DNA of 64,000 bases. It comes from Mucilaginibacter sp. (GTDB taxonomy: Bacteria; Bacteroidota; Bacteroidia; Sphingobacteriales; Sphingobacteriaceae). The notes below the pieces were generated by a model. The model did no database searches. It was not told the origin of the DNA and saw only the letters and a list, made by a program, of their open reading frames with translations. Shown piece after piece: positions 1-7,995 of the stretch. A program made the translations under genes and the position numbers. The stretch lies in assembly GCA_031292485.1 (NCBI GenBank), contig JARLHA010000026.1, forward strand, positions 1 through 64,000, given 5' to 3'. The first letter of the stretch is position 1. Every line of letters starts with the position of its first letter.

Positions 1-1
1 C

Positions 2-562
2 AGTATTATCTTATACATAGAAAAAGAGCTTAAACTAAAGGTGAACAGGGCAAAGACGAAAGTCAGCACCCCCACGAAAAGTACGCTTTTAGGCTTTTCT
101 TTCTATCGGAGTAAGGAGAAATGGGAAATACGGTTGTCAAGCCTGACGGTAAAACGGATTCAGGATAAAATCCGGCTAAACACGCAACGGAATCAACCGA
201 TTCCGCTCGCCGAAAAGATCAGGAAACTGGAAACGGCCATCGCAGGCTGGATAAACTATTTTTGGATAGCCAAGGCAAAATCGCAGATGCGAATGTTGGA
301 TGAACTGGTGCGAACCCGTTTGCGTATATGCACCTGGAAGCAATGGAAGCTGCCAAAAGCAAGGGTGAAGCGGCTGATAAAACTTGGGGTGAAGAACGGC
401 AAGGCCTACGAGTGGGGAAATAGCAGCAAGGGATACAGTAGGGTGGCCCATAGCCCCATCTTGCTTACCACATTGAACAAATTATACTTCACCAAATTGG
501 GCTACACTGGATTTGAGAACAGATACTTCTGGAAAACTAAACATCAGTTATCTATATTCTGA
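2..562 (+). CDS. ltrA: Group II intron reverse transcriptase/maturase (5' partial)
   Basis: This is the C-terminal part of a group II intron-encoded protein. The frame is open to the left edge (codons for SIILYIEKELKLKVNRAKT), so the GTG at 41 is internal and not a start. The LKVNRAKTKV stretch followed by FLGFSFY-like residues (LLGFSFY) matches the end of the reverse-transcriptase domain, and the RKLETAIAGWINYF segment and the basic, Trp-rich remainder match the maturase X domain. The protein splices its own intron and mobilises it by target-primed reverse transcription. The stop at 560-562 lies only a few bases before the domain V hairpin, as usual. No HNH endonuclease domain is visible in the C-terminus. 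Confidence 0.9.
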   Translation, partial: SIILYIEKELKLKVNRAKTKVSTPTKSTLLGFSFYRSKEKWEIRLSSLTVKRIQDKIRLNTQRNQPIPLAEKIRKLETAIAGWINYFWIAKAKSQMRMLDELVRTRLRICTWKQWKLPKARVKRLIKLGVKNGKAYEWGNSSKGYSRVAHSPILLTTLNKLYFTKLGYTGFENRYFWKTKHQLSIF

Positions 563-565
563 CAA

Positions 566-645
566 ACCGCCGTATACCAGACCGGTACGTACGGTGGTGT
601 GAGAGGACGGTAAGGGAGAACTACTCCCTTACTTCCTACTCGATT
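566..645 (+). ncRNA. Group II intron domains V and VI
   Basis: Domain V is a hairpin of about 33 nt at 566-598 with arms ACCGCCGTA and TACGGTGGT. Domain VI has an 8-bp stem, TAAGGGAG (611-618) with CTCCCTTA (624-631). The likely branch-point A lies in the CTACTCGAT tail. Domain V is the catalytic core of the ribozyme. The assignment is by similarity to typical bacterial intron 3' ends; no fold was computed. Confidence 0.75.
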
Positions 646-670
646 TAAAACGTTTTCGATCTTTAAATCG
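641..670. repeat. Inverted repeat at the intron 3' junction
   Basis: CGATTTAAA (641-649) is repeated inverted as TTTAAATCG (662-670) across the predicted intron-exon boundary. The left arm shares the last intron bases. It may be coincidence, or part of the insertion-site hairpin. Confidence 0.4.
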
Positions 671-767
671 TCATTCGTAAATTGCTTTTTTGTTTTGCCT
701 ATAAAAGGATAAGATAGTGCAATAAAATGGGTTGACATAAACAACAAACATTATTTAACTTTAAAAC

Positions 768-1274
768 ATGAAACTAAATACCCCAATCATTTTTTTATTG
801 ATCGTATTTATATGCGGTTTGAGCCTTTTTTCGGCTTGCGGCAGCGGTAACAATAACGCGCAATTACAGGTACAGGTTGATAGCCTGAACAAAAAGCTGG
901 CGCAAACCTACCGGCCCGGTTTGGGCGAGTTTATGATGGGCATACAGATCCATCATGCCAAAATTTGGTACGCGGGCAAAAACCAGAACTGGGCCCTGGC
1001 AAACTTTGAGGTGGGGGAGATAAGGGAAACCCTTGAGGATGTAAAACAATACTGTTATGACAGGCCCGAGGTAAAATCGTTACCCATAATTTACCCCGCG
1101 TTGGATAGTTTAGATAAAGCCATCAAGGCAAAGAGCCCGCAAGCTTTTGAAAAAGGCTTTATCCTGTTAACCAATAGCTGTAACGAATGCCATCAAACAA
1201 CCAATCACCAGTTTAACGTTATTAAAACCCCCGAAACACCGCCGTTTACTAACCAGGAGTTTAAGGTGAAGTAG
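768..1274 (+). CDS. Monohaem c-type cytochrome-like lipoprotein
   Basis: A 168-residue lipoprotein. The signal peptide ends in the lipobox FSAC (Cys24), so the protein should be exported and lipid-anchored. Near the C-terminus is one haem-binding motif, CNECH (138-142), preceded by helix-rich sequence with His62/His63 and Met57/Met58 as possible axial ligands. A haem site near the C-terminus in a helical protein resembles the cytochrome c' / four-helix type. A role as a small electron carrier or haem sensor is an inference. It stands alone, 120 bp after the intron, and is followed by repeat-rich DNA. Confidence 0.7.
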   Translation: MKLNTPIIFLLIVFICGLSLFSACGSGNNNAQLQVQVDSLNKKLAQTYRPGLGEFMMGIQIHHAKIWYAGKNQNWALANFEVGEIRETLEDVKQYCYDRPEVKSLPIIYPALDSLDKAIKAKSPQAFEKGFILLTNSCNECHQTTNHQFNVIKTPETPPFTNQEFKVK

Positions 1275-1276
1275 TG

Positions 1277-1446
1277 AAGTCATTGAGGCATTGAGGTCAT
1301 TAAGTCATTAAGTCATTGGTTAGGGGGGTAATGGCTGAAAGAGATCGGCTTAATTATCCTCTGTGATGCTTTGCGCCTTCCTTAGCGGTCTCCGTGGTGA
1401 AAATTAACCGCAAAGTACACCGAGAAGGCGCGGAGGCCACAGAGTA
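1277..1446. repeat. GTCATT-word tandem array and imperfect inverted repeat
   Basis: Bases 1277-1320 are a degenerate tandem array of GTCATTRAG-like words (about five copies). Bases 1359-1444 form a long imperfect palindrome: the left arm contains CTCTGTG and GCGCCTTCC, the right arm GAAGGCGC and CCACAGAG. No gene is visible in 1275-1526. Confidence 0.65.
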
Positions 1447-1526
1447 CCGGATTTTAAATTATTGATACAGCCTGTATCGCTTTGGCAAATGTGTTCGTAT
1501 TGTTAAATATTAAACACTAAGCCAAT

Positions 1527-1976
1527 ATGAAAACCAAACTTTTACTCATCGTTGTTGTCGGTTTACAGCTTTGTTTACTTTCCTGTACAAAAACTAACAT
1601 TAACCACTTGCTGGTATGTTGCGGCGCAAACCCGCCGGCCGCCTCAATTTTTAACAAATGGAACATCGTTAGCGATTCAACTTACGCCGGCGTGGGTATT
1701 ACCAACCATCCTGTCGACTATGCCGGGCAGGCGGGCGACTACTTTGATATCAGGACAAATAATATCATCTATACCAAGGAAGGCAATGTTTTAGATACCT
1801 TAACGTATAATGCGTTAACGGATTCAACCATCGTTATTTCGTCGTTTGGTATTACCCTGAACGGTGTGCTGTCGCCCAGTCATTTTAAAGTTACTGCGCA
1901 CAGCCTTTACATTGCTTCGCCTGAAATTGCTACCCCCGGCGGGGTTTTCGGGCGGAGAATAACTTTAAGCAGATAA
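1527..1976 (+). CDS. Small lipocalin-like lipoprotein
   Basis: A 149-residue protein with a signal peptide and lipobox LLSC (Cys20). The mature part begins with a spacer, then FNKWNIVSDS, the glycine/tryptophan start common to lipocalin-like domains of Bacteroidota lipoproteins, then alternating hydrophobic and polar residues fitting a small beta barrel. Two adjacent cysteines (CC) sit about residues 31-32. It is first of three similar lipoprotein genes in a row with short gaps, probably one operon. The substrate or partner is unknown; the lipocalin-like label rests on pattern and length only. Confidence 0.6.
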   Translation: MKTKLLLIVVVGLQLCLLSCTKTNINHLLVCCGANPPAASIFNKWNIVSDSTYAGVGITNHPVDYAGQAGDYFDIRTNNIIYTKEGNVLDTLTYNALTDSTIVISSFGITLNGVLSPSHFKVTAHSLYIASPEIATPGGVFGRRITLSR

Positions 1977-1993
1977 ATTTATAAGAAAAGATA

Positions 1994-2509
1994 ATGCCAA
2001 AGTACTTGTTCGTAATGGCCGTACTGGCGCTTTGCCTTTATGCCTGCAAAAAGGATAAACGGGTAAGTTTGTCGGCCCCTATTGCCGGCCGGTGGTACCA
2101 AAATAAGTTAGCCATCAACCAACAAACTATTAAAACCGGGGCAATTGCCAGCGCAACGTATCCGGCAATGGATTTTGATACTACTTACTACTGGCAGTTT
2201 AATAATGATAATACGGCATTTGTGTCGTCGGGGGCTACAATTTTTACGGTGAACGGAAAAAGCAGCCCGCTTAATGGTAATGGCCAGCCGCTGGGCGGCA
2301 AAGGGTATTACCGGTGGTATAAAGTGAGCGGCTCATCATTGATTTTGCAGCTCGGCTTTATACCGACCTGTATGGGTTGTTCGCAACCGGGGCCGGATAC
2401 GGTTAAAATACTTCAGCTGGATGCCAATAACCTGGTGCTGCACGAGCAACTTGACACCAGCAGCGTTTATAAAGTTACTACAGATAGTTATTATACCAGG
2501 GGTCATTAA
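1994..2509 (+). CDS. Small lipocalin-like lipoprotein
   Basis: 171 residues with lipobox LYAC (Cys18) followed by KKDK, the charged post-lipobox pattern typical of Bacteroidota lipoproteins. IAGRWYQ after a short linker matches the N-terminal strand of lipocalin-like domains (G-x-W). It contains a CMGC pair near residue 130 that might bind metal or form a disulfide. It begins 17 bp after the previous gene and is followed 30 bp later by a third lipoprotein. No specific function can be assigned. Confidence 0.6.
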   Translation: MPKYLFVMAVLALCLYACKKDKRVSLSAPIAGRWYQNKLAINQQTIKTGAIASATYPAMDFDTTYYWQFNNDNTAFVSSGATIFTVNGKSSPLNGNGQPLGGKGYYRWYKVSGSSLILQLGFIPTCMGCSQPGPDTVKILQLDANNLVLHEQLDTSSVYKVTTDSYYTRGH

Positions 2510-2539
2510 TGGCCTTTAAATACAATAAAATACAGTTAT

Positions 2540-2950
2540 ATGAAAATTACGTACGCAATATTTATTGTCGCATGTTTGCTGTTTTGCCTGGGTGCTTGTA
2601 AAAAAGATGGAAGTGCAAATCAATCCATTATTGCCGGCAAATGGAATATCGTAAAAACGGTTTATTCCCAGGCCCGCGATACTACCATTAACGGCCTTGC
2701 AGCAGACTATTACGATTTTGGTGTAAACGGTGCGCTAAGCATCCAGGATCACCAGGATAATATGACCGGAGTTTATAGCTTAAACGGAACAAAGTCTGTT
2801 GGCATTAACATTTATACAGTTGACGGACACGGAATGGGTGTTATTACGCCACCGGCGAATTACACTATTTCTGACTTAAGCACCCATAGCCTTACCTTAA
2901 CATCGCCGCCTTATCCTTCGGGGCAGTATGTGATTTATTTGAAGAGGTGA
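2540..2950 (+). CDS. Small lipocalin-like lipoprotein
   Basis: 136 residues with lipobox LGAC (Cys20) then KKDG. IAGKWNIVKTVYS is the clearest lipocalin-like start of the three neighbouring lipoproteins. The remainder alternates strands and turns and ends in YVIYLKR, a plausible last strand. It is last in the run of three genes from 1527. A cell-surface or periplasmic binding role is conceivable but not shown. Confidence 0.6.
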   Translation: MKITYAIFIVACLLFCLGACKKDGSANQSIIAGKWNIVKTVYSQARDTTINGLAADYYDFGVNGALSIQDHQDNMTGVYSLNGTKSVGINIYTVDGHGMGVITPPANYTISDLSTHSLTLTSPPYPSGQYVIYLKR

Positions 2951-2994
2951 GGGGGGATTTGCACGATGGGTAATCCCGGGCTGGTGCAATGCTA

Positions 2995-3030
2995 TCGGTG
3001 TAACAGGTCTAAATATAATGCGGCTTCCCC
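2995..3030 (+). repeat. Dispersed repeat, copy 1 (copy 2 at 4435-4470)
   Basis: CGGTGTAAcAGgtcTAAATATAAT...GCTTCC (lower case differs) recurs at 4435-4470 in the same orientation. The two copies flank the block containing the secreted protein, the Y1 transposase and its repeat array. Confidence 0.5.
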
Positions 3031-3071
3031 CGGATTGTTAGTGATAACACACGCAAATGTTGGCAGATAAT

Positions 3072-3578
3072 TTATGGCATCGGATAATATTCAAACTTTT
3101 TAGTGTCATAATTCCAGTCAATTAAATAATCATTGTCATCTGAATAAAGCCTGCCCGTACGATCTACCATCCCGGTTGTAAAAAGGTCAGAGAAATTCTT
3201 TTTCCCTTTATACAATTTAAAACCGTAATAATCCTTTACGTGATTTTTCAATTCTATTTTACCATCGGCGTTAATGAAATCGCCACGGGAGTTTATTTGG
3301 TAAAGCGTAACTGATTTTAAACCAACGGCTTTTACAACAAGCAGCGATGTTAATACATGACTTGTATATTTAGGATTTTCCTTTACGTAAAGATCTCCCA
3401 GCAATTCTCCATTTTTCCCTTTCAGCGAAACGACCTGTTTATAACCATTTGATTTTAATGTCGAAAATGGGTCTGTTTGTGAAACTGTGCTTTGCGCAAT
3501 CAGTCTATCAATGCCAAAACAGTTGATAGCAAAAAAAAGAACCATCGCCCTCAAAATTATTTTTTTATATAAGTTCAT
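3072..3578 (-). CDS. Secreted protein of unknown function
   Basis: 168 residues. The N-terminus (positive MNLYKKIILR, hydrophobic run, then IAQS) is a Sec signal peptide probably cleaved after about residue 29, so the product should be periplasmic or secreted. The mature part is lysine- and tyrosine-rich with repeated short strands and no cysteine. I recognise no family. It is read leftward, about 90 bp from the stop of the transposase gene, which is read the same way. It shares no obvious function with its neighbours. Confidence 0.55.
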   Translation of the reverse strand: MNLYKKIILRAMVLFFAINCFGIDRLIAQSTVSQTDPFSTLKSNGYKQVVSLKGKNGELLGDLYVKENPKYTSHVLTSLLVVKAVGLKSVTLYQINSRGDFINADGKIELKNHVKDYYGFKLYKGKKNFSDLFTTGMVDRTGRLYSDDNDYLIDWNYDTKKFEYYPMP

Positions 3579-3667
3579 TTTTTTTAACTTTTAATGGTGC
3601 AAAGCGTGTATGTATAATCAGGCGTTCCGGTTTGGTTGTGGTTAACGCAACCAAAGGCTAAATATAC

Positions 3668-4120
3668 TTAATCCCATACATAGCGCTCATCGTATTCCAC
3701 TTTGTATTTTTTAAGAAAGACTCTGTATTCGTCCTGGAACGATTTCCGGCTGTGGTGCTGGTGCTGGTTGGCAATATAGGTGATTACTTTTTCAATCTCC
3801 GATGGATTTACTGAAAATGCTCCGTACCCGTCCTGCCAGTAAAAACTCGCCAGCGAGGCATCAAGCGTTTTAACCCATTTGGAGGAATGCGATTTTATTT
3901 CTTCCACCAATTTCATCAACGCTATTTTTTTTGACAACATGCACAGGATGTGTACATGATCGGTATATCCGCCAATTTTTATTGGCTGACATTCCAGCTT
4001 ATTGCATATACCGGCCAGATAAGCGTGCAATTCATCTTCAAAAGGTGCTTGAATAAATGGCTGCCTGTGTTTTGTGCTAAACACGATGTGCATATAGTTT
4101 TTTACGAGTGATTGGCCCAT
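3668..4120 (-). CDS. Y1 (HUH) transposase, IS200-like / RAYT-like
   Basis: 150 residues, the usual size of Y1 single-strand transposases. The HUH motif is HVH (His55-Val-His57), and the catalytic tyrosine is probably Tyr115 in VITYIANQ. WQDGYGAF near residue 95 is typical of the family. These enzymes nick and rejoin single-stranded DNA at hairpins. No TnpB accessory gene is nearby. An array of palindromic hairpins begins about 10 bp upstream of the start codon, which suggests a REP-associated (RAYT) role rather than a self-mobile IS200, though IS200-like TnpA is an equally good family label from sequence alone. Confidence 0.85.
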   Translation of the reverse strand: MGQSLVKNYMHIVFSTKHRQPFIQAPFEDELHAYLAGICNKLECQPIKIGGYTDHVHILCMLSKKIALMKLVEEIKSHSSKWVKTLDASLASFYWQDGYGAFSVNPSEIEKVITYIANQHQHHSRKSFQDEYRVFLKKYKVEYDERYVWD

Positions 4121-4130
4121 GGTTGTTTAT

Positions 4131-4410
4131 CGATGGGCTGCACCCATCGTTGATATGTTATGCCCTTTCAGGGCTGGTTTTTCTGTCTTTTATGTTCGAT
4201 GGGCTGCACCCATCGTTGATATATTACGCCCTTTCAGGGCTGGTTGTCCTTTTTTATATGCGATGGGCTTTGCCCATCGCTGGTGTATGCCGCCCTTTCA
4301 GGGCTGGTTTTGTTTTTATCAGCCCTGAAAGGGCGGTATATGTCAACGTCGGGTGAAGCCCGACGAGTTCAGTGCCCGCAGTGCAAGCCCTGAAAGGGCG
4401 TAATACGCTA
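4131..4410. repeat. Palindromic repeat array beside the Y1 transposase
   Basis: Three direct copies of a 60-66-bp unit (about 4131-4196, 4197-4260, 4261-4320) each contain hairpin A (CGATGGGC, 3-4-base loop, complement) and hairpin B (GCCCTTTCAGGGC) joined by a 12-13-bp linker. Inverted copies follow: hairpin B at 4320-4335, a variant hairpin A (CGTCGGG...CCCGACG) at 4347-4364, and hairpin B again at about 4386-4400. The direct-plus-inverted layout resembles BIMEs. It fills the gap between the transposase and the ars operon. Confidence 0.85.
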
Positions 4411-4487
4411 GACCGCATGATGTCCGGCGGATTAGCGGTGTAATAGACGTAAATATAATCAAGCTTCCTGAAATAAGGGTACTGTCT

Positions 4488-4907
4488 CTAATCCTTTAAA
4501 TGTTCCGTCACAAAATCCGCTGACCATTCTTTGATCATATTCCTCACCCGCCTGAATTCATTCATCACTTCGTCAGGGCTGCCCTGGGCTTTTGCCGGGT
4601 CGGGGAAGTTGCGATGGAATTTTGCGGCATTTGATGGGAAGTAGGGGCAATTCTCTTTGGCGTTATCACATACGGTGATCACATAATCAAAAGGAATGTC
4701 GACGTATTCATCTACATTGTTGGAGGTGTGTTTACTGATGTCGATACCGTCCTCTGCCATTACCTGTATGGCTTTCGGGTTTACGCCATGGGTTTCGATA
4801 CCGGCGCTATAAATAGTTGCTTTATCGCCTGCGAAATGCCTTAAATAGCCCTCGGCTATCTGGCTGCGGCAGCTGTTGCCTGTGCAAAGCACCAGGATAT
4901 TCTTCAT
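4488..4907 (-). CDS. arsC: Arsenate reductase, low-molecular-weight phosphatase type
   Basis: 139 residues, the usual length of thioredoxin-coupled ArsC. It reduces As(V) to As(III) in the cytoplasm. The anion-binding P-loop is CTGNSCRS (Cys8, Arg14), and the later redox cysteines are Cys80 and Cys87 in CDNAKENC. The acidic residue of the DP motif is Asp103. It is last in the ars operon; its start lies one base after the acr3 stop, so the two are probably translationally coupled. It is the second arsC of the operon, distinct from the one upstream of acr3. Confidence 0.93.
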   Translation of the reverse strand: MKNILVLCTGNSCRSQIAEGYLRHFAGDKATIYSAGIETHGVNPKAIQVMAEDGIDISKHTSNNVDEYVDIPFDYVITVCDNAKENCPYFPSNAAKFHRNFPDPAKAQGSPDEVMNEFRRVRNMIKEWSADFVTEHLKD

Positions 4908-4908
4908 A

Positions 4909-5988
4909 TTATATCGTATTTATTTTAGTTGGATAATATTTTTTACGGAACCAGAATGCCAGGTTAACCAAAGCGATCAAAGCCGGCACTTCAACCAGCG
5001 GACCGATCACCCCTGCAAAGGCCTCGCCTGAATTAATGCCAAATACGCCGATAGCAACTGCGATAGCCAGCTCAAAGTTATTGCCGGTAGCCGTAAAAGC
5101 AATGGAGGTGCTTCTGGAATAATCGGCGCCGAATGATTTGCCGATAAAGAAACTTAACACAAACATGATAGCAAAGTAAATAACCAAAGGGATGGCGATA
5201 CGCAGCACATCCATCGGGATTTCAACGATAAGGTTTCCTTTAAGACTGAACATCACCACGATGGTAAACAATAAAGCTACCAGGGTGATGGGCGAAATTA
5301 CCGGCACATATTTCTTTTGGAACCATTCCTCGCCTTTAATGGCAATCAAACTATAACGGCTGATGATGCCTGCAGCAAAGGGGATGCCCAGATAGATGCC
5401 TACACTTTTGGCTATTTCAGCAATGGTAATGTTAACTGCTAGTCCTTTTAACCCAAACAGCGGTGGCAAAATAGTGATAAATACATAGGCATAAACGCTG
5501 TAAAGCAATACCTGAAAGATGCTGTTTAAGGCGATGAGGCCGGCGGCATATTCGCGGTTTCCTTCGGCCAGTTCGTTCCAGACTACCACCATCGCGATAC
5601 ATCGGGCAAGGCCAATCAAGATCAGGCCTACCATATAAGCCGGGTGGTCGCGCAGCAGGGTTATGGCTAGTACAAACATTAGTATTGGCCCAACAATCCA
5701 ATTCAATACTAAAGAGGCGGTCAATACTTTAGTGTCTTTAAATACCTCGCCCATTTTTTCATATTTCACTTTAGCTAATGGCGGGTACATCATTAAAATT
5801 AAGCCAACAGCCAACGGTATATTGGTTGTTCCGCTCGAAAATGAATTGATGAACCCGGCTGAGGACGGGATAAAATAGCCGACAGCGACTCCCACGCCCA
5901 TCGCCAGGAAGATCCATAAGGTAAGGTATTGGTCTAAAAATGATAATTTTTTTCTTTCGGCTGCAGGTGCGCAGTTATTAACGCTCAT
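4909..5988 (-). CDS. acr3: Arsenite efflux permease Acr3
   Basis: 359 residues with about ten hydrophobic membrane segments, matching the bile-acid/arsenite transporter superfamily. [11 protein letters not shown] holds the conserved Cys130 needed for arsenite transport in characterised Acr3 proteins, and [15 protein letters not shown] is the family's unwound-helix motif. It exports As(III) from the cytoplasm, the product of the two ArsC reductases encoded on either side. The start is an ATG 27 bp after the upstream arsC. The name arsB is often used in annotations, but the protein belongs to Acr3. Confidence 0.93.
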   Translation of the reverse strand: MSVNNCAPAAERKKLSFLDQYLTLWIFLAMGVGVAVGYFIPSSAGFINSFSSGTTNIPLAVGLILMMYPPLAKVKYEKMGEVFKDTKVLTASLVLNWIVGPILMFVLAITLLRDHPAYMVGLILIGLARCIAMVVVWNELAEGNREYAAGLIALNSIFQVLLYSVYAYVFITILPPLFGLKGLAVNITIAEIAKSVGIYLGIPFAAGIISRYSLIAIKGEEWFQKKYVPVISPITLVALLFTIVVMFSLKGNLIVEIPMDVLRIAIPLVIYFAIMFVLSFFIGKSFGADYSRSTSIAFTATGNNFELAIAVAIGVFGINSGEAFAGVIGPLVEVPALIALVNLAFWFRKKYYPTKINTI

Positions 5989-6015
5989 TGTTTTTTGTTT
6001 AATTACGGTTTTAAA

Positions 6016-6483
6016 TTATGAAGGCACTATCTCGCTTTTCGTCCAGTATTCCAGGTGTTTCGCCTCTTCAATAAAAGCCTTTACGGTTTCTTTTATTTCG
6101 TCCCTTACTTTACGGGTTTGTTCCAGTATTTCTTCGGGTGTGCCGGTAAAAGAAGAAGGGTCTGCAAACGACCAGCCAAGCCTTTTAACCATTCCGGGGA
6201 ATATGGGGCAGGCCTCGGCACTGGCAGCATCGCAAACGGTAACTACCGCCTGGTAAACTTTTCCCTGCCTGAAGAGGTCAAATACATCTTTTGTAGGGTT
6301 TTTGCTGATGTCGATACCAATTTCCTGCATCACTTTAACCACATTGGGGTTAAGTTTTCCGGGCTCAAGGCCGGCGCTTTCGGCAATTAATGCTTCGCCG
6401 CCCAGTTGATTTAAAAAGGCCTCGGCCATCTGGCTGCGTGCAGAGTTATGAATGCACACAAATAAAATTTTACGCTGTATCAT
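6016..6483 (-). CDS. arsC: Arsenate reductase / low-molecular-weight phosphatase
   Basis: 155 residues. The P-loop is CIHNSARS (Cys10, Arg16), the version found in ArsC proteins often fused or linked to Acr3. Cys84 and Cys92 (CDAASAEAC) can act as the second and third redox cysteines, so it can work as a thioredoxin-type arsenate reductase. It differs clearly from the downstream arsC (different P-loop, longer C-terminus), so this is not a recent duplication. It sits between arsN1 and acr3 in the operon. Confidence 0.9.
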   Translation of the reverse strand: MIQRKILFVCIHNSARSQMAEAFLNQLGGEALIAESAGLEPGKLNPNVVKVMQEIGIDISKNPTKDVFDLFRQGKVYQAVVTVCDAASAEACPIFPGMVKRLGWSFADPSSFTGTPEEILEQTRKVRDEIKETVKAFIEEAKHLEYWTKSEIVPS

Positions 6484-6515
6484 AATCGTTTATGGTTTAA
6501 TAATTGGTTTTTTGA

Positions 6516-7004
6516 TCAAATTCCGGTATCTGTGCTTCTCCGCTCCAGCAATACCACATCGCGCCAAACCCCGTTTAATTTACCTATCCGCTCGCGGCGG
6601 CCTACTATCCTGAACCCGTTTTGCTGGTGAATATGGATGCTGGCCTCATTTTCAGCAAAGATCCTCGCCTCCAGTGTCCAGAAGTTGTTTTGTTCGCTTT
6701 GTTTTACCAGTTCGGCCAGCAATTGTTTACCGATGCCTTTGCCGCGGGCTTTTTCGGCGATATAAATGCTTACTTCGGCAACGCCGGCAAATACGCAGCG
6801 GTCGGATATGGCGGCTAGCGCCGCCCATCCCAACACCTCATCGTTTTCAATAGCCACCAGGCGGCATTTTTTTACGTGCTCTGCATCCCATTCTTCCCAT
6901 TCGGGTACCTGCAGCGAGAAATGGGCATTACCGGTCGCAATGCCGTCCTGGTAAATGGCCCTTACCTCGGGCCAGTCCTTTTGGGTCAGATCCTGTATTT
7001 CCAT
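6516..7004 (-). CDS. arsN1: GNAT N-acetyltransferase, ArsN1-like
   Basis: 162 residues with a GNAT fold: acetyl-CoA loop KARGKGIGKQLL and the C-terminal GFRIVGRRERIGKLNG typical of phosphinothricin/arsinothricin acetyltransferases. ArsN1 enzymes acetylate the amino group of arsinothricin, an organoarsenical glutamate analogue. The operon context (between arsM and arsC) supports ArsN1 over a generic phosphinothricin acetyltransferase. It starts 13 bp after the arsM stop. Specificity is inferred from context and motif, not proven. Confidence 0.8.
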   Translation of the reverse strand: MEIQDLTQKDWPEVRAIYQDGIATGNAHFSLQVPEWEEWDAEHVKKCRLVAIENDEVLGWAALAAISDRCVFAGVAEVSIYIAEKARGKGIGKQLLAELVKQSEQNNFWTLEARIFAENEASIHIHQQNGFRIVGRRERIGKLNGVWRDVVLLERRSTDTGI

Positions 7005-7017
7005 GGCCTGAAATTAA

Positions 7018-7857
7018 TTAACAGCAATCGGGTCCGCAGCAGCTTTTAGATACGGGCTTTTGGGCAAATACCGTAACGCTGAAGATGCCGGTATCACCCT
7101 TTTTAAATTGGGCCACTTCGGCTTCATCCAGGTATTGTGTCAATATATCATCCGGGATGACGATGGCTTTTTCTTTTTGCACGGTAATATCTGTAAATCC
7201 GTTTGCTTTGATGAGGCCGAGGTATTCATCTTTTTGGATGGCCCCAGCCACGCAGCCCGCGTACATTTCGGCTTTGTTTTTAAGGTTTTCGGGCAAATTG
7301 CCAACCAATACTACGTCCGATATGCAGAAGTGGCCGCCCGGCTTTAATACCCGGAAGATGTCTTTTATAACCGCATCCTTATTGGGTACCAGGTTGAGTA
7401 CGCAGTTGCTTACCACTACATCGGCAACGCCTGCAGTAACCGGCATGTGCTCAATATCACCAAATCTGAATTCAACATTATGGTAACCCAGTTTTTCGGC
7501 ATTTTGGCGGGCTTTGTTGATCATAGCCTCGGTAAAATCAATGCCGATCACTTTGCCGGTTTCACCGGTTTCGGCACGGGCCACAAAACAATCGTTACCG
7601 GCGCCAGAGCCAAGGTCGATCACCACATCACCCTTTTTTATTTTAGCGAATTGAGTTGGCAGGCCGCAGCCCAGGCCGAGGTCGGCATCGGGGTTATAGC
7701 CTTTAAGCGTGCTGTAATCGTCGTTCATGATGTTATACACCTCGGTAGTGCAGCAACCTGAACCGCAGCAGGAGGCCTGGTTGGTCTCTTTATCCTGTAA
7801 AGCAATCTCGCTGTATTTTTGCCTCACCAGTTCTTTCATTTCAGTTTCTGTATTCAT
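7018..7857 (-). CDS. arsM: Arsenite S-adenosylmethionine methyltransferase
   Basis: 279 residues. The SAM-binding motif is VIDLGSGAGND (about 79-89). The three arsenic-binding cysteines expected for ArsM are visible: Cys64 (GLGCG), Cys152 (SNCVLN) and Cys202 (AGCVAG). It also carries Cys-rich termini (SCCGSGCC near residue 30 and SCCGPDCC at the end) that may hold As(III). It methylates As(III) in the cytoplasm to methylated and volatile arsenicals. It is second in the operon after arsR and has its own ArsR-like operator upstream. Confidence 0.93.
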   Translation of the reverse strand: MNTETEMKELVRQKYSEIALQDKETNQASCCGSGCCTTEVYNIMNDDYSTLKGYNPDADLGLGCGLPTQFAKIKKGDVVIDLGSGAGNDCFVARAETGETGKVIGIDFTEAMINKARQNAEKLGYHNVEFRFGDIEHMPVTAGVADVVVSNCVLNLVPNKDAVIKDIFRVLKPGGHFCISDVVLVGNLPENLKNKAEMYAGCVAGAIQKDEYLGLIKANGFTDITVQKEKAIVIPDDILTQYLDEAEVAQFKKGDTGIFSVTVFAQKPVSKSCCGPDCC

Positions 7858-7870
7858 GGTATTTTTATTT

Positions 7871-7946
7871 AGTCATTATTCATTTGCTTCGCGTCATTAG
7901 GTCATTATTCATTTGCTTCGCGTCATTGGTCATTAGGTCATTTGCT
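7871..7946. repeat. GTCATT-word tandem repeat between arsR and arsM
   Basis: Two near-identical copies of a 31-bp unit (GTCATTATTCATTTGCTTCG plus CGTCATTAG) are followed by shorter GTCATTAG words. It belongs to the same word family as 1277-1320. It separates the arsM start from the upstream operator. Confidence 0.7.
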
Positions 7947-7961
7947 TTTACCTTTCATAAT

Positions 7962-7977
7962 ATTGCAATATTGCGAT
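7962..7977. promoter_or_regulatory. Candidate ArsR operator before arsM
   Basis: ATTGCAATATTGCGAT is a 16-bp dyad with one mismatch, almost the same as the site before arsR. It implies a second ArsR-controlled point inside the operon. Confidence 0.6.
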
Positions 7978-7995
7978 GGATGTGGGTAAATTTTT

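Larger units (their letters stand above)
1..645 (+). mobile_element. Group II intron, 3' portion (left part outside window)
   Basis: The window opens inside a group II intron. What is present is the C-terminal part of its maturase frame, then a domain V-like hairpin and a domain VI-like hairpin ending near CTACTCGATT at 636-645, a typical 3' end for bacterial group II introns. The 5' part (domains I-III and the reverse-transcriptase domain) lies outside the window, so I cannot tell whether the element is intact. The right flank does not resume any recognisable split gene, so the insertion appears intergenic. Confidence 0.85.

Noticed and set aside
544..747. 67-residue reverse frame after the intron
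   Set aside because: It reads through the intron's domain V/VI region and has no supporting signal.
4108..4356. Forward reading frames of 69-82 residues with repeated DGLHPSL words
   Set aside because: They are readings through the palindromic array; the protein repeats mirror the DNA hairpins.
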